From contig NZ_CP016364.1 of assembly GCF_001888185.1 (NCBI RefSeq), positions 2,170,001 to 2,234,000 of the forward strand: a stretch of 64,000 nt of DNA, given 5' to 3'. Shown here piece after piece: positions 9,304-18,939 of the stretch (its first letter is position 1; the number at the start of each line of letters is the position of its first letter). The notes beneath the pieces were generated by a model. That model did no database searches, had not been told where the DNA came from, and saw only the letters and a list, made by a program, of their open reading frames with translations. The position numbers were made by a program, and so were the translations under genes. The stretch comes from Phaeobacter porticola. GTDB taxonomy: Bacteria > Pseudomonadota > Alphaproteobacteria > Rhodobacterales > Rhodobacteraceae.

Positions 9304-10836
9304 TTACAGGGGAATATTGTCGTGCTTCTTCCACGGATTCTTCAGCTGCTTGCCCCGCAGCGACGCAAAGGCGCGGCTGACGCGTTTGCGGGTGGATTGC
9401 GGCATGATCACCTCGTCGATGAAGCCACGTTCCGCCGCCACGAATGGGTTGGCAAAGCGTTCTTCGTAATCCTTGGCATGTTCGGCAATCTTCTCGGCAT
9501 CGGCCAGATCAGCTCGGTGAATAATCTCGGTCGCGCCCTTGGCGCCCATCACCGCAATTTCTGCCGTTGGCCAGGCATAGTTGAAATCGCCGCGCAGATG
9601 TTTGGACGCCATCACGTCATAGGCCCCGCCATAGGCCTTGCGGGTGATCACGGTCACTTTGGGCACAGTCGCCTCGCCATAGGCAAACAGCAGTTTCGCG
9701 CCATGTTTGATCACGCCGCCGTATTCCTGGCTGGTGCCTGGCAGGAAGCCCGGCACATCCACCAGCGTCAGGATCGGGATCTCGAAACAATCACAGAAGC
9801 GGACAAACCGCGCAGCCTTGCGGCTGGAATCAATGTCGAGGCAGCCCGCCAGAACCGTGGGCTGGTTCGCCACAACACCCACGGTCTGCCCTTCAAGGCG
9901 AATAAAACCGGTGATGATGTTTTTGGCGAAATCTTCCTGGATTTCGTAGAAATCTCCCTCGTCCGCGACTTTGTGGATCAGCTCCTTCATGTCGTAGGGC
10001 GTGTTCGGATTCGCAGGAATCAACGTGTCGAGCGAGGTCTCGACACGGCCCGGCTCGTCAAAGAAGGGGCGCACCGGCGGTTTTTCGCGATTGTTCAACG
10101 GCAGGAAGTCGACCAGTCGGCGGACCTCTGCCAAGGCTTCTACATCGTTTTCGAAAGCCCCATCGGCCACCGAAGACTTCTTGGTGTGGGTCGAGGCCCC
10201 GCCCAGTTCTTCGGCTGTCACCACCTCATTGGTGACGGTCTTCACCACGTCGGGGCCAGTCACGAACATGTAGGATGTGTCTTTCACCATGAAGATGAAA
10301 TCGGTCATCGCGGGGGAGTAGACCGCGCCGCCGGCACAGGGGCCCATGATGACGGAAATCTGCGGCACCACGCCGGAGGCCATGATGTTGCGCTGGAACA
10401 CTTCGGCATAGCCCGCAAGCGAGGCGACGCCCTCCTGGATGCGCGCGCCACCGGAGTCGTTGATGCCGATGACCGGCGCGCCATTCTGCACCGCCATATC
10501 CATGATCTTGCAGATCTTTTGCGCGTGGGTTTCCGACAGGGAGCCGCCAAACACGGTGAAATCCTGGCTGAACACATAGACCATCCGGCCATTGATGGTG
10601 CCCCAGCCAGTGACCACACCATCCCCCGCGGGGCGCTGGTTTTCCATGCCGAAATCCGTGCAGCGGTGCGCCACGAACATATCGAATTCTTCGAAACTAC
10701 CCTCGTCCAGCAGCAGTTCAATCCGCTCGCGCGCGGTCAGTTTGCCGCGCCCGTGCTGGGCGTCGATCCGCTTTTGTCCGCCACCCAGTCGCGCTGCGTT
10801 GCGACGGTCTTCCAGCTCGGAAAGGATATCTTTCAT
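9304..10836 (-). CDS. pccB: Propionyl-CoA carboxylase beta subunit (carboxyltransferase)
   Basis: Transfers the carboxyl group from biotin to propionyl-CoA. From the second ATG it is 510 residues, the length known for Roseobacter PccB; AGGGGG lies about 8 nt before that ATG but too close to the first. The carboxyltransferase family features are present: [20 protein letters not shown] at the start, the first oxyanion-hole region ([19 protein letters not shown]) and the second ([21 protein letters not shown]). It is divergent from the metallopeptidase at 11054. The shared upstream region has TTTGCAAA palindromes resembling PccR sites. Confidence 0.97.
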   Translation of the reverse strand: MKDILSELEDRRNAARLGGGQKRIDAQHGRGKLTARERIELLLDEGSFEEFDMFVAHRCTDFGMENQRPAGDGVVTGWGTINGRMVYVFSQDFTVFGGSLSETHAQKICKIMDMAVQNGAPVIGINDSGGARIQEGVASLAGYAEVFQRNIMASGVVPQISVIMGPCAGGAVYSPAMTDFIFMVKDTSYMFVTGPDVVKTVTNEVVTAEELGGASTHTKKSSVADGAFENDVEALAEVRRLVDFLPLNNREKPPVRPFFDEPGRVETSLDTLIPANPNTPYDMKELIHKVADEGDFYEIQEDFAKNIITGFIRLEGQTVGVVANQPTVLAGCLDIDSSRKAARFVRFCDCFEIPILTLVDVPGFLPGTSQEYGGVIKHGAKLLFAYGEATVPKVTVITRKAYGGAYDVMASKHLRGDFNYAWPTAEIAVMGAKGATEIIHRADLADAEKIAEHAKDYEERFANPFVAAERGFIDEVIMPQSTRKRVSRAFASLRGKQLKNPWKKHDNIPL

Positions 10837-10908
10837 GGCCATGCCCCCTGTTGAATTTCAGGCGACCATAGACGCTGAACACGCGAAGCCAAAGGCAATA
10901 ATGGCAAA

Positions 10909-10948
10909 TTTGCAAAGCATTTGCGTAGAGGATGCGCTAATTTGCAAA
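10909..10948. promoter_or_regulatory. Candidate PccR operator upstream of pccB
   Basis: Two perfect TTTGCAAA palindromes (10909-10916 and 10941-10948) and a half-match TTTGCG (10920-10925), 73-112 nt upstream of pccB. In Rhodobacter sphaeroides PccR is reported to recognise paired TTTGCAAA elements in front of pccB. The spacing here (11 and 32 nt between repeat starts) is not exactly that published pair, so the assignment is inference. Confidence 0.6.
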
Positions 10949-11053
10949 TCAGCGCGGAACCGCGCAGAAACTGCCGAAGCGGCGGGTGTTCTTGATGTGC
11001 TGACGGATGTACTCGTATCACCGGGGTCGACTAACGGAAACGGAACACCCCCC

Positions 11054-12283
11054 ATGTTACAACCTTCCCAGATCATCCAGGCGATGCAATTCGACGGGTT
11101 CTACACCCGCAACCCGGTCAATACGGATGACGCCCCACGCCTCACCATCACCTATCAGTTCGCGGGCAACTCCGCGCCGGGCGACCTGCCCACCGGCTCG
11201 AACTATTCCGGCTGGCAGAGCTTCAGCGCCGCCGAGCAAGCTGCCTTCGCCGAGGCGTTCGCGCATATTGAAACTTTCCTCAATGTCGATTTCGTCGAAG
11301 TCCAGGGCTCCAGCGATCCGGATCTCAACCTCGGCTCAGTCACTATTCCGGGCAGCACGGTGGGCATTGGTGGCTACAGCATGAGCTTCCGCGGCGATGA
11401 TATCACCCGGTGGGATGGTTATGCCGTGTTCGATAACACGCTGGATATGTCACAAGACAACCGTGAGAGCCTGATCCTGCATGAACTGGGACATGCTCTT
11501 GGTCTTCAGCACACCCATGACTCAAGCCTGCCTGAAGAGTTTGACAGCAACCTCTATTCGGTGATGTCCTACCGGGAAAACCCGCTGAACGGGCAGGACA
11601 GCGATGCGATGATGCTGTTTGACGTGCTGGCGCTGCAGGACATCTGGGGGGCTGCGGATTTCAACACCAGCAACACCACGTATCGCGGATCGCGCACGGA
11701 TACGGTCGATGTGGTCTGGGACACAGGAGGCACGGACACTTTCAACGCCAGCAACCGAACCAATGCGGTGACGCTGGACCTGCGCGAGATGCATTTTTCA
11801 AGTTTCGATGCCGACAGTGATGTGACCATCGCCCAGGGGGTCACCATTGAGAATGCCATTGGCGGGCGAGGACGCGATCGCATCACCGGCAATGACTCCA
11901 ACAACCGGCTGGTCGGCGGCGGCGGGCGTGACACGTTGCGCGGTGACGGCGGCAATGACGCGCTGAACGGCAACAGCGGCGTGGATCTGCTGGTCGGCGG
12001 TGGCGGCAATGACCGGCTGAACGGCGCTGGCGGCAACGATCGGCTGGTGGGAAACAGCGGTGCTGATCTGTTCATCTTTGCCCGCAAAGGCGGCAATGAC
12101 ACCATCCGCGATTTTCAGGACGATATCGATACCCTGCGGATTGTCGGGCATGGCAGCAAAGCAGATGTGCTGGCCCGTGCCAGCGAGGTGGGGGATGATC
12201 TCTACTTCGATCTGGAGGGCAACCACAGCATCACCCTGCGCAATATGACGTTGGATCAAATCAGCGACGATCTGCTGGTCTGA
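11054..12283 (+). CDS. Secreted RTX metallopeptidase (serralysin/M10-like)
   Basis: A 409-residue protein. Residues 30-180 form a metzincin-type catalytic domain with HELGHALGLQH (zinc ligands H143, H147, H153; catalytic E144) and the Met-turn SVMSY (M171). Residues about 250-330 hold roughly eight RTX-like nonapeptides (GGxGxDxLx) for calcium binding. There is no N-terminal signal peptide, as expected for type I secretion via the C-terminus. No ABC/MFP secretion genes lie nearby. Ribosome binding is weak at this ATG, and an upstream in-frame extension is possible but composed of non-family sequence. Substrate unknown. Confidence 0.88.
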   Translation: MLQPSQIIQAMQFDGFYTRNPVNTDDAPRLTITYQFAGNSAPGDLPTGSNYSGWQSFSAAEQAAFAEAFAHIETFLNVDFVEVQGSSDPDLNLGSVTIPGSTVGIGGYSMSFRGDDITRWDGYAVFDNTLDMSQDNRESLILHELGHALGLQHTHDSSLPEEFDSNLYSVMSYRENPLNGQDSDAMMLFDVLALQDIWGAADFNTSNTTYRGSRTDTVDVVWDTGGTDTFNASNRTNAVTLDLREMHFSSFDADSDVTIAQGVTIENAIGGRGRDRITGNDSNNRLVGGGGRDTLRGDGGNDALNGNSGVDLLVGGGGNDRLNGAGGNDRLVGNSGADLFIFARKGGNDTIRDFQDDIDTLRIVGHGSKADVLARASEVGDDLYFDLEGNHSITLRNMTLDQISDDLLV

Positions 12284-12330
12284 GACCGCTGAATATGGAC
12301 AATCGCCGCGGTGTGACCTAACTCGTTCAC

Positions 12331-13542
12331 ATGCGAACCATTCCGCGGCGATTTCTGGACCGTCGGTCCAACCCAAATATCGGCACGCTGATCCTGCTGT
12401 CAGGACTTTCGGCGCTGGCGATGAATATCTTTCTGCCCTCCCTTCCCGGGATGGCGCGGTATTTTGATGCTGACTACAGTCTCATGCAGCTTTCGGTCGC
12501 GCTCTACCTTGCGGTGAGCGCGATTGTACAGATCTTTGTCGGGCCTATATCGGACAAACTGGGACGGCGCCCGGTGATCCTCTGGGGGGTGGCGCTGTTC
12601 CTTCTGGCGACATTGGGCTGTCTTTATGCGCCCTCAGCCGAGATTTTCCTGTTGTTTCGGATGTGCCAGGCCATCGTTGCCTCGGCCATGGTGCTGAGCC
12701 GGGCTGCGGTGCGCGACATTTATGACAGCGATCAGGCTGCCAGCATGATCGGCTATGTCACCATGGGCATGGCCGTTGTTCCAATGATTGGCCCGATGAT
12801 TGGCGGCGCACTGGAAGAGACCATCGGCTGGAAAGCCAACTTCTGGCTATTGATCGCGTTGGGTGCGGGCACTTTTGTCATTGCTTATCTGGACCTTGGA
12901 GAGACGGCACAGAAGAGCGGCAAGACCTTGATGGCGCAATTCCGGGAATACCCCGAATTGCTACGGTCGCCCCGGTTCTGGGGCTATTCTCTGGCCTCGG
13001 GCCTGTCATCGGGGGCATTTTTTGCCTATCTTGGCGGCGCGCCCTTTATGGGGACGCAGGTTTATGGCCTTTCAGCCGCGCAATTGGGTGTGTATTTCGC
13101 CTCCCCTGCGGTTGGCTACTTTGTCGGAAATTTTCTGTCCGGGCGTTACTCCATGCGGATCGGACTGAACCAGATGGTGCTCTGGGGTTGTCTGATCAAC
13201 GGTGTGGGCGTGGCGCTGTCGCTGGGGCTGGCGCTGGTCGGCGCAGACAGCGTCTATTCCTTCTTTGGCTTTATGACGTTTGTTGGCTTGGGCAATGGCA
13301 TGGCGATTCCAAATGCCACAGCGGGTGCCATTTCCGTGCGTCCGCATCTGGCCGGCACAGCCTCTGGCCTGGCGGGGGCGATTATGATTGGTGTGGGCGC
13401 GGGCCTCAGCGCCTATGCCGGCTATCTGCTGGTGCCGGGATCGACGCCGGTGCCCTTGTTGCTGATCATGCTGAGCACGGCAGTCCTGGGATTTATTTCG
13501 ATCCGCGTGGTTATTCGCCGCGAGAGAACGCTTGGGCTTTAA
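12331..13542 (+). CDS. Bcr/CflA-type MFS multidrug efflux transporter
   Basis: A 403-residue protein with about 12 hydrophobic segments. It shows the family N-terminus (LSGLSALAMNIFLPSLPGMARYF), the MFS motif A variant GPISDKLGRRPVILWG between TM2 and TM3, and motif C-like AVVPMIGPMIGG in TM5. This pattern is typical of Bcr/CflA drug:proton antiporters. It begins 47 bp after the metallopeptidase stop on the same strand. The actual substrate cannot be told. Confidence 0.88.
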   Translation: MRTIPRRFLDRRSNPNIGTLILLSGLSALAMNIFLPSLPGMARYFDADYSLMQLSVALYLAVSAIVQIFVGPISDKLGRRPVILWGVALFLLATLGCLYAPSAEIFLLFRMCQAIVASAMVLSRAAVRDIYDSDQAASMIGYVTMGMAVVPMIGPMIGGALEETIGWKANFWLLIALGAGTFVIAYLDLGETAQKSGKTLMAQFREYPELLRSPRFWGYSLASGLSSGAFFAYLGGAPFMGTQVYGLSAAQLGVYFASPAVGYFVGNFLSGRYSMRIGLNQMVLWGCLINGVGVALSLGLALVGADSVYSFFGFMTFVGLGNGMAIPNATAGAISVRPHLAGTASGLAGAIMIGVGAGLSAYAGYLLVPGSTPVPLLLIMLSTAVLGFISIRVVIRRERTLGL

Positions 13543-13620
13543 CCAGTGCCTACGTTAGGCTCTTCGCCTGCCCCACTGTAACGGTCCGCCCCCAGTAGCC
13601 ACGCCTATTGCGCCAACTGA

Positions 13621-13658
13621 TTTGCAATTCTACAATTGCAGAACCCTCAGTTTGCAAA
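13621..13658 (+). promoter_or_regulatory. Candidate PccR autoregulatory sites
   Basis: TTTGCAAT (13621-13628), ATTGCAGA (13635-13642) and a perfect TTTGCAAA (13651-13658) lie directly upstream of pccR. The last overlaps the AAAGG ribosome site, so occupancy could block both transcription and initiation. Autoregulation is inferred from the match to the sites near pccB. Confidence 0.55.
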
Positions 13659-13668
13659 GGTAGCTCAC

Positions 13669-15057
13669 ATGGCGCAACAGAAACTCTATGCCGGGGCCAA
13701 GCTGCGGGAAATGCGGCTGCGCCTGTCGCTGACACAAAAGGAGTTTGCCGCCAAACTGGGCGTCTCCCTGCCCTATCTCAACCAGATGGAGAACAACAAC
13801 CGGCCGGTATCGACAACTGTGGTGCTGGCGCTGGCGCAGGAATTTGGGTTGGATGTGACCGAGCTGTCTGCTGGCGACAGTGAACGTCTTGTCAGCGATA
13901 TGCGCGAGGTGATGGCCGATCCGGTTTTTGCCGATGACGCCCCCCCGATGGCTGACCTGCGGCTGACGGCCTCCAACGCGCCGGCCCTGGCGCGGGCCTT
14001 ACTAACCCTGCACCGCGCCTATCGGCAGACCCATGAGCGGCTGGCTTCGCTAGATGAGGCCTTAGGACGCGAGGATGCGCGCATTCAGGCCTCTCCCTGG
14101 GAAGAGGTGCGCGATTTTTTCCATTATTGTGACAACTATATCGACGCGGTCGACCGCGCAGCAGAGAATTTCTGCGGGCGGCTGGATGCGCGCACTGCGG
14201 CAATTGCGGCGCTGGATCAGGCCGGGATCAGCGTGGTCTTCGGCGATATCGACGGGCTGCGCAAATTTGATCCGGCGGGAAAGGTGCTGCGCCTGTCCAA
14301 CCGGGCCTCGCCGCAGACGCAGCTGTTTCAGCTGTTGTTGCAGGTGGCGTTGCTGCGACAGAATGATCTGCTGGAGGCGACGCTGGATTTTGCAAAATTC
14401 CACAGCGAAGCGGCCCGCTCCATCGCCAAGATCGGGCTGGCCAACTACTTTGCCGGGGCTGCCATGATGCCCTACCGGCAGTTTCTGGACGCGGCGGTCG
14501 AATGTCGGCATGATCTGGAGCTGCTCTCCACCCGCTTTGGCGCGTCAATTGAGCAAGTCGCCCATCGGCTATCGACATTGCAGCGCCCCGGCGCCAAAGG
14601 TGTGCCGTTTTTCTTTGTGCGGGTGGATCAGGCGGGCACGATCACCAAGCGCCATTCGGCCACCAGGCTGCAATTTGCCCGCTTCGGCGGCGCCTGCCCC
14701 TTGTGGAATGTGCACCGCGCCTTTGAAACGCCGGGCCGGTTCCTGCGGCAACTGGCGGAGACACCGGACGGAGTGCGCTATATCTCGCTGGCGCGCGATG
14801 TCTCGAAACCCGGCGGTTCCTTTGGCTCGCCTGTACGCCGCTACGCCATTGCGCTGGGGTGTGAGGTGCGCCACGCTGATGCGCTGGTCTATGCGGATAC
14901 GCTGGATGTGAGCCAGGACAGCGCCTATGAGCCGATCGGGATCTCCTGTCGCATCTGCGAGCGGCGCGACTGTCATCAGCGCTCGGTGCCGCCGCTTGAA
15001 CGCAGGCTCAGAATCAACACCGATCAACGCGGCGTGCTACCCTATGAGGTGAGCTGA
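13669..15057 (+). CDS. pccR: PccR-type short-chain fatty acyl-CoA regulator (ScfR family)
   Basis: A 462-residue transcription factor. Residues 10-65 are an XRE helix-turn-helix (LRLSLTQKEFAAKLGVSLPYLNQMENNNRP). The middle (about 150-280) matches the IrrE/ImmA-like domain, without an obvious HExxH (FHSEAARSIAK instead). The C-terminal ligand domain ends with the cysteine cluster ISCRICERRDCHQRS seen in ScfR proteins. In Rhodobacter sphaeroides the homologue senses acyl-CoA and activates pccB. Linkage to pccB and the shared TTTGCAAA sites support the same role here. An in-frame TTG at 13636 lies within the operator region and is rejected as start. Confidence 0.88.
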   Translation: MAQQKLYAGAKLREMRLRLSLTQKEFAAKLGVSLPYLNQMENNNRPVSTTVVLALAQEFGLDVTELSAGDSERLVSDMREVMADPVFADDAPPMADLRLTASNAPALARALLTLHRAYRQTHERLASLDEALGREDARIQASPWEEVRDFFHYCDNYIDAVDRAAENFCGRLDARTAAIAALDQAGISVVFGDIDGLRKFDPAGKVLRLSNRASPQTQLFQLLLQVALLRQNDLLEATLDFAKFHSEAARSIAKIGLANYFAGAAMMPYRQFLDAAVECRHDLELLSTRFGASIEQVAHRLSTLQRPGAKGVPFFFVRVDQAGTITKRHSATRLQFARFGGACPLWNVHRAFETPGRFLRQLAETPDGVRYISLARDVSKPGGSFGSPVRRYAIALGCEVRHADALVYADTLDVSQDSAYEPIGISCRICERRDCHQRSVPPLERRLRINTDQRGVLPYEVS

Positions 15058-15206
15058 GCTGAGCGCGGCCATGCAGCACGGAACAAAAAAACCGAAATCC
15101 GACATTACCCGCTCTCGGCAACCCATCAAGTGATTGCTACGCAACACCCCACTGACAGCTATTGGTTTGCAGATACCTGGGGTTTCACCGCTTGGGACTG
15201 CTCTAG

Positions 15207-15545
15207 CTAACTTCTGCTAATGTCCGGAAGCTCCGCCGCCAGTTCCACCAGCTGATGCACGATTTTTGCAATCTCGGCACCACGGTCCGACAGGCGATAG
15301 CTTACCTTCGGCGGCACCTGCGCGACAAAGGTGCGAACAACGTATCCTTCGTCCTCAAGCATTCGCAAACGGTCCGTCAACACTTTGGGCGAGACATACA
15401 CAAGTTGCTTACGAAGATATCCAAACCGTTGCTCTCCGTGCATCAGCAATATCCACAGAATATGCGCTGTCCACTTGCTCATGAGCTTGCGCAGCAAAAG
15501 ATCGACCTCGCATTCGGGCAATAAGGTCTTATTGGTTACATTCAT
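15207..15545 (-). CDS. HxlR-family transcriptional regulator
   Basis: A 112-residue single-domain winged-helix protein with the typical HxlR pattern: an early cysteine (PECEVDLLLRKLMSKWTAHILWILL), the recognition region RFGYLRKQLVYVSPKVLTDRLRMLEDEGYV, and wing VPPKVSYRLSDRGAEI. It is divergent from a quinone oxidoreductase at 15646. HxlR proteins of this kind (YodB, QorR) often respond to quinones or electrophiles through the N-terminal cysteine and repress the neighbouring reductase. That role is inferred from context. Confidence 0.88.
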   Translation of the reverse strand: MNVTNKTLLPECEVDLLLRKLMSKWTAHILWILLMHGEQRFGYLRKQLVYVSPKVLTDRLRMLEDEGYVVRTFVAQVPPKVSYRLSDRGAEIAKIVHQLVELAAELPDISRS

Positions 15546-15550
15546 GAAAC

Positions 15551-15587
15551 TACTTACATTTTGATCACTAGTTCACTTTTGTAAGTA
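15551..15587. promoter_or_regulatory. Candidate HxlR operator
   Basis: TACTTACA (15551-15558) and TGTAAGTA (15580-15587) form a perfect 8-bp inverted repeat with a 21-nt spacer in the HxlR/oxidoreductase divergent promoter. TTAC/GTAA half-sites of this kind are typical of HxlR operators. Confidence 0.6.
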
Positions 15588-15645
15588 ATGGATTTAGCTC
15601 TGCCTGACAATAAAGTTCTGAAACAGCGTCATATTAGGAAAAAAG

Positions 15646-16626
15646 ATGCGTGCAATACATGTGAGCCAGTTCGGTGGTCCGGACGTTTTGAAATTGGTCG
15701 ATGTGGAGACCCCAGAGCTTAAGCCAGAAGACACGTTGATCAATGTAGAAGCATCGGGCGTCAACTTTGCAGACAGCTACTTTCGTGCCGGAGCATTTCC
15801 AGGCCTGCCAACGCCGCCGTTCATCGCCGGCATGGAAGGCGTGGGCCGTGTGTCGGCCGCCCCGGTCGGTGGCTTACCTGTCGGTCAGAGGGTGGCCTTC
15901 GGGGCCTACGGCACCTATGCCGAACAAGCCGTACTTCCAGGCACGGGTGAACCCTGGCATATTGCGGTGCCTCTCTCTGATGACTTTCCCGTCGAAAGCG
16001 CGGCGGGCCTGATGATGTCAGGTCGTACAGCATATCTCTTGGCAGATCAGGTCAGCGCACAGAATGCAGCCGGAACGGCACTGGTTTATGCCGCTGCCGG
16101 CGGCGTGGGCTGGGTCCTGTGTCAGCTTCTGAAACTGAAAGGCATGCGGGTGATTGCACTGGTCGGGGATGAGAGCAAAAAAGACGCGCTTGAACCATTT
16201 GACCTAGCAGCGGTTGTCAACCGAAAGGCGCCTGACGCCGAAGACCAAATTTCCTTGCACGCTCCAGAGGGGGTCAGTGTGGTTTTCAACGCTGCGGGCG
16301 GTGAAACAATCGCAACCGATCTGGATCGACTTGCTAATTTTGGTCAACTGATCTGGTACGGGTTTGGTGCAGGCGCGGATGCACCGGGGTTGGGCGACGC
16401 CATGGTGAGGAATTTCATGCGGTCCGTATCGGTTGAGGCCTTCAACGGAGGTCTTCATTCCAAAGAATTCAATGCGAGGTCGGTCACGGCCCTCATCGGA
16501 ATGATTGAAAACGGTCAAGTTGTTCCAGTGCCCGCCACAAGCTTTGAGCTGGCAGACGCCCATGAGGCTCACAAGGCCATGCTAAATGGAAGCCATATCG
16601 GAAAGATGTTACTCACCGTTGGTTGA
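15646..16626 (+). CDS. NADPH:quinone oxidoreductase (zinc-independent MDR family)
   Basis: A 326-residue medium-chain dehydrogenase/reductase of the QOR subfamily. It has the GroES-like N-terminal domain (VEASGVNFADSYFRAGAFPG), lacks the zinc-binding cysteines of alcohol dehydrogenases, and carries the nucleotide-binding turn YAAAGGVGWVLCQLLK near residue 150. AGGA lies 6 nt before the ATG. Likely reduces quinones or enones with NADPH under control of the divergent HxlR protein. GC content is visibly lower than in neighbours, which may mean later acquisition. Confidence 0.88.
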   Translation: MRAIHVSQFGGPDVLKLVDVETPELKPEDTLINVEASGVNFADSYFRAGAFPGLPTPPFIAGMEGVGRVSAAPVGGLPVGQRVAFGAYGTYAEQAVLPGTGEPWHIAVPLSDDFPVESAAGLMMSGRTAYLLADQVSAQNAAGTALVYAAAGGVGWVLCQLLKLKGMRVIALVGDESKKDALEPFDLAAVVNRKAPDAEDQISLHAPEGVSVVFNAAGGETIATDLDRLANFGQLIWYGFGAGADAPGLGDAMVRNFMRSVSVEAFNGGLHSKEFNARSVTALIGMIENGQVVPVPATSFELADAHEAHKAMLNGSHIGKMLLTVG

Positions 16627-16657
16627 ATGCGGACCACAAGATCTAAATGGTCGAGAC

Positions 16658-16682
16658 AAAGGGACACCGATGGTGCCCCTTT
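16658..16682. terminator. Bidirectional hairpin between convergent genes
   Basis: AAAGGG-A-CACC and GGTG-C-CCCTTT around GAT, between the oxidoreductase and the DUF465 gene. A/T-rich ends on both sides allow termination from either direction. Confidence 0.55.
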
Positions 16683-16705
16683 GCGAGCTGTTCACGGGGC
16701 ACCTC

Positions 16706-16945
16706 TCATGCCTTGGACAGGATACCCCAGATCTCATCCTTCAGTGCCGCGCGTTGTTTGCGCAGGCCGGTCTCGGCCTCGGCGCTGACCGGTTCAACAT
16801 TGGTTTCGGCGCGGTGCACTGCGCGGTTCACCTCGTGATACTCGTCCGAGAGTTTGGCAAAATGCGCATCGGATTGTTTCAGCTGGCTGATCTGCGCTGT
16901 TTTATCGGGAAATTCTTCGGCCAGCTCATGCGGGGTATTGGACAT
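16706..16945 (-). CDS. DUF465 (YdcH-like) small coiled-coil protein
   Basis: A 79-residue protein reading MSNTPHELAEEFPDKTAQISQL, then heptad-like charged helices (FAKLSDEYHEVNRAVHRAETN, LRKQRAALKDEIWGIL). This is the standard DUF465/YdcH two-helix hairpin: an N-terminal HELxxEFP, a short loop and the K(D)EI region. These are small cytosolic proteins of unknown function. It has an upstream promoter region of its own and a shared terminator with the convergent oxidoreductase gene. Confidence 0.85.
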   Translation of the reverse strand: MSNTPHELAEEFPDKTAQISQLKQSDAHFAKLSDEYHEVNRAVHRAETNVEPVSAEAETGLRKQRAALKDEIWGILSKA

Positions 16946-17125
16946 CTGTTCGCTCCTTTTTCTTAGCGTCAGCCAGAGCGTAGGGCCACGGGTCGTCAGC
17001 CACCTTGACGCGGATCAAACGCGCGGCGACAGCACATAAAAAAGACGCCCGCGCAACGGTGTGCAGCGGGCGTTTCAGGGATCGTGATTAACGGCGGTCG
17101 CAATACCGGGATCGCGACATAGGGG

Positions 17126-18781
17126 TCAGCGCTGTGAGCCTTCCCAATTCGGGTTGAACCACGGTTCCGCATTGGAAGACGGCAGGCGGCGGCCCAGAAT
17201 ATGATCAGAGGCCTTCTCTCCGGTCATGATTGAGGGGCCGTTGAGGTTGCCGTTGGTGATGCGGGGGAAGATCGAGCTGTCGGCAACGCGCAGCCCCTCA
17301 ACGCCGATGACACGGCATTCCGGATCAACCACCGCCATCGGGTCCTCCGCCGCGCCCATCTTGCAGGTGCCGCAGGGGTGATAGGCGCTCTCGACATGCT
17401 CGCGGATGAAACCGTTCAGCTCTTCGTCAGATTGCAGCGCGTCGCCGGGCTGGATCTCATGTTTGACGAAGGGTTTCATCGCATCCTGCGCAAAGACTTC
17501 GCGGGTCAAGCGGATGCATTTGCGGAAGTCTTCCCAGTCCTTCTCCGTGGACATGTAGTTGAACAGGATCTTCGGCGCATCATTGGGGTCGGCAGAGGCC
17601 AGCGTGACCTCCCCGCGCGAGTCCGACCGCATCGGGCCGACATGGGCCTGAAAGCCGTGGCCCTCGGCCGCGGCCTGCCCGTCGTAGCGGACGGCAATCG
17701 GCAGGAAGTGATACATGATGTCCGGGTAGTCCACCCCCTTGCCGGAGCGGACAAAGGCGGCGCTTTCGAACTGGTTGGAGGCCCCAAGACCGGTCTTGGT
17801 GAACAGCCACTGCGCCCCCACCAGCGCCTTGCCGAACAGGTTCCAGTATTTGAACAGGGTGATCGGCTGTTTGCAGGCGAACTGGAAGTAGAATTCCAGG
17901 TGGTCCTGCAGGTTCTGGCCCACGCCGGGGCGGTCAACCACCACATCAATACCATGTTCGGCCAGATGTTTCGCCGGACCAATGCCCGACAGCATCAGCA
18001 GTTTGGGCGAATTCAGCGAAGACGCCGCAAGAATAACCTCGGCATTCGCCCGGATGACTTCGATCTTGCCGCCACGCTCGACCTCGACACCAACGGCGCG
18101 CCCGTCCTCAATAACCACCTTGCGCGCCAGGGCACGGATCATCTCGCAATTGTCGCGCTTCAGCGCCGGTTTCAGATAGGCGTTGGCGGCCGACCAGCGC
18201 TGACCTTTGTAGACGGTCATTTCCATCGGGCCAAAGCCCTCTTGCTGTTCGCCGTTGTAGTCCTTGCTCACCGGATAGCCCGCCTGTTCCCCCGCCTTGA
18301 CGAAGGCCGCGTGCAGCGGGTTGTCGCGGGGGCCGCGGGTCACATGCAGCGGGCCGTCGGTGCCGCGCCAATCGGGATCGCCACCATGACCGCGATCATC
18401 CCAGGTTTCCATGCGTTTGAAATAGGGCAGCACGTCGGCATAGGACCAGCCCGCAGCACCCGACTCGGCCCAGTGGTTGTAGTCGCCCGCGTGACCGCGC
18501 ACATACACCATTCCGTTGATCGACGACGACCCGCCAACCACCTTGCCGCGCGGGCAAACCAGTTCCCGCCCGTCCAGATGCGGTTCCGGTTGGGACTTAT
18601 ACCCCCAGTCATACATCGACATGTTCATCGGATAGCTCAGCGCGCCGGGCATCTGGATGAAGGGGCCCGCATCTGTGCCCCCGTGTTCAATGACCAGCAC
18701 CGACTTACCGGCCTCCGACAACCGGTAAGCCATGGCACAGCCGGCTGATCCGGCGCCAACAATCACATAATCCGCGTTCAT
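17126..18781 (-). CDS. betA: Choline dehydrogenase
   Basis: A membrane-associated FAD flavoprotein of the GMC oxidoreductase family that oxidises choline to betaine aldehyde. The 551 residues match BetA. The Rossmann FAD motif is VGAGSAGC at residues 8-15. GMC signature 1 is [21 protein letters not shown] near residue 80, and the second GMC signature is [16 protein letters not shown]. The C-terminus has the active-site region [12 protein letters not shown] and [23 protein letters not shown] lies before the ATG. It is the last gene of the betC-betB-betA run and is separated from betB by a long inverted repeat. Confidence 0.95.
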   Translation of the reverse strand: MNADYVIVGAGSAGCAMAYRLSEAGKSVLVIEHGGTDAGPFIQMPGALSYPMNMSMYDWGYKSQPEPHLDGRELVCPRGKVVGGSSSINGMVYVRGHAGDYNHWAESGAAGWSYADVLPYFKRMETWDDRGHGGDPDWRGTDGPLHVTRGPRDNPLHAAFVKAGEQAGYPVSKDYNGEQQEGFGPMEMTVYKGQRWSAANAYLKPALKRDNCEMIRALARKVVIEDGRAVGVEVERGGKIEVIRANAEVILAASSLNSPKLLMLSGIGPAKHLAEHGIDVVVDRPGVGQNLQDHLEFYFQFACKQPITLFKYWNLFGKALVGAQWLFTKTGLGASNQFESAAFVRSGKGVDYPDIMYHFLPIAVRYDGQAAAEGHGFQAHVGPMRSDSRGEVTLASADPNDAPKILFNYMSTEKDWEDFRKCIRLTREVFAQDAMKPFVKHEIQPGDALQSDEELNGFIREHVESAYHPCGTCKMGAAEDPMAVVDPECRVIGVEGLRVADSSIFPRITNGNLNGPSIMTGEKASDHILGRRLPSSNAEPWFNPNWEGSQR

Positions 18782-18939
18782 TGCGTCTCTCCATTGCGGA
18801 TTCGGGCTGGGTCAAGGATGCCTGTGGCACCGCGCCCTGCGCGGCTTGTCCTTGAGGCATCCCGAATCTGCCTCATCATTGTTCTGGTCTGCTGAGGACG
18901 CAAAGCGCCCTCAGCGACCTCTCAGCAAACCCTTTCCTC

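Noticed and set aside
9301..10854. A 517-codon plus-strand open frame
   Set aside because: Antisense shadow of pccB; no domain pattern or ribosome site.
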